From Malachius bipustulatus (lineage: Eukaryota > Arthropoda > Insecta > Coleoptera > Melyridae): a stretch of DNA of 64,000 nucleotides. A program made the translations under genes and the position numbers. Of this stretch, positions 63,112 through 64,000 are shown in pieces. Location: positions 12,316,014-12,380,013 of the forward strand of contig OU342638.1 of assembly GCA_910589415.1 (NCBI GenBank), read 5' to 3'. The notes beneath the pieces were generated by a model, which was not told the origin of the DNA, ran no database searches, and saw only the letters and a program-made list of their open reading frames with translations. The stretch's first letter is position 1; each line of letters begins with the position of its first letter.

Positions 63112-64000
63112 AATGTTAAACTAATACAGTTCCTATGCGTGATACTCTTCTTTGGTATGCTATTAGGTCTTATTAGATACCTCAAAGTAGTTGTTTTTAG
63201 ATGTGACGAAATTTCCAACCATCTGAGTAAAAACGGAAGTCGTAAAACCAACATCTCAGTGAGAGAGAGGAAAAAAATGTTCATTCTAAATGCGGTTTTA
63301 CCTTTCGTTTGTAGGAAATTTTGTTTATTTTCTGGAATTGTTCCTGTTTCTATGATTAGTCAACTTCTAGCTTTCAAAGCAGACGGTCGCATGGAATAAT
63401 TGATGTAATGTTAAACTAATACAGTTCCTATGCGTGATACTCTTCTTTGGTATGCTATTAGGTCTTATTAGATACCTCAAAGTAGTTGTTTTTAGATGTG
63501 ACGAAATTTCCAACCATCTGAGTAAAAACGGAAGTCGTAAAACCAACATCTCAGTGAGAGAGAGGAAAAAAATGTTCATTCTAAATGCGGTTTTACCTTT
63601 CGTTTGTAGGAAATTTTGTTTATTTTCTGGAATTGTTCCTGTTTCTATGATTAGTCAACTTCTAGCTTTCAAAGCAGACGGTCGCATGGAATAATTAATT
63701 GATGTAATGTTAAACTAATACAGTTCCTATGCGTGATACTCTTCTTTGGTATGCTATTAGGTCTTATTAGATACCTCAAAGTAGTTGTTTTTAGATGTGA
63801 CGAAATTTCCAACCATCTGAGTAAAAACGGAAGTCGTAAAACCAACATCTCAGTGAGAGAGAGGAAAAAAATGTTCATTCTAAATGCGGTTTTACCTCCT
63901 TTTTGTAGGAAATTTTGTTTATTTTCAGGAATTGTTCCTGTTTTTATGATTAGTCAACTTCTAGCTTTCAGAGCAGACGGTCGCATGGAATAATTGATGG
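63112..64000 (+). repeat. Higher-order repeat unit 5, partial (cut by the window end)
   Basis: Order P (63112), P' (63407), Q-like ending GATGG (63706-64000). The GATGG end matches the third monomer of unit 3, so the array probably continues with a unit-3-like order beyond the window. Confidence 0.85.

Larger units (their letters stand above)
44492..64000 (+). repeat. Right satellite array, same monomer and orientation (66 whole copies)
   Basis: The same satellite resumes immediately after the insertion, in the same orientation. The first 12 bases complete the split monomer, and whole copies run from 44504 to 64000. The net 27 bp excess over 66 x 295 is fully explained by six 4 bp AATT insertions near monomer ends (about 53636, 55706, 57776, 61027, 61621, 63692), five single-A insertions in the GTAAAAACGG stretch, and one 2 bp deletion. 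The proximal part (to about 53 kb) is made of simple monomers; the distal part is a higher-order repeat with its own subfamilies. No gene is visible in this stretch. Confidence 0.98.

Noticed and set aside
1..64000. The many 60-106 codon ORFs on both strands as a family of small membrane proteins
   Set aside because: They repeat with the satellite period on both strands, carry stops and frameshifts in many copies, differ mainly by amino-acid changing substitutions, and the period is not a multiple of three. No family is recognised.
1..64000. CRISPR array or other prokaryotic repeat system
   Set aside because: The whole 295 bp unit is repeated without unique spacers, no associated genes exist, and the embedded LINE is eukaryotic.
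1..64000. Ribosomal DNA intergenic spacer or tandem RNA gene cluster
   Set aside because: No recognisable rRNA, 5S, tRNA or snRNA sequence is present in the monomer, and no polymerase III box pair stands out.
63706..64000. The window ending exactly at a monomer boundary as evidence of an array end
   Set aside because: The monomer phase was defined from base 1, and the exact finish at 64000 is best explained by chance; the last copy is normal and the array probably continues.

Overview
This window is almost entirely one eukaryotic satellite DNA. A monomer of about 295 bp is repeated head to tail in a single orientation from base 1 to base 64000. Taking AATGTTAAAY as the monomer start, I count 147 whole monomers in 1-43393, one monomer split by an insertion (43394-43682 plus 44498-44503), and 66 whole monomers in 44504-64000: 214 copies. 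The coordinates close exactly when the visible length variants are added. On the left these are 28 monomers with +1 in the TTTTCGTATG variant, two T-run +1 changes and one -2 deletion. On the right they are six +4 insertions, five +1 insertions and one -2 deletion. Copies differ by a limited set of recurring single-base variants, so the array is young or well homogenised. I see no tRNA, rRNA, CRISPR array, operon or host gene.

The only non-satellite DNA is an 809 bp insertion at 43683-44491. It is the 5'-truncated 3' end of a non-LTR (LINE) retrotransposon on the minus strand: 201 open codons of the region downstream of the reverse-transcriptase palm, a 3' UTR of about 180 bp, an AATAAA signal and an (ATT)n tail. 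A 6 bp target-site repeat is possible. The protein resembles arthropod LINE C-termini of the Jockey/CR1 kind. Together with low GC and CpG sites kept in most monomers, this suggests an invertebrate, perhaps an insect. That host call is an inference.

The array is organised above the monomer. About 1.68-6.79 kb is repeated at 12.0-16.8 kb with whole-monomer gains and losses. A 12-monomer (3543 bp) tandem duplication spans 16.1-22.7 kb. A 7-monomer (2066 bp) tandem duplication spans 29.9-33.5 kb. The stretch 34-43.7 kb is more uniform. 44.5-53.06 kb contains a run of six monomers I could not tell apart. 53.06-64 kb is a clear higher-order repeat with a basic 7-monomer, 2070 bp unit and expanded versions of 12 and 8 monomers.

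Each monomer carries a nested, imperfect dyad of about 119 bp around a purine tract. Short ORFs recur on both strands, but the period is not a multiple of three and many copies carry stops or frameshifts, so I read them as by-products of the repeat. Higher-order structure plus dyad symmetry fits a centromeric or pericentromeric satellite, but the sequence alone cannot prove that.
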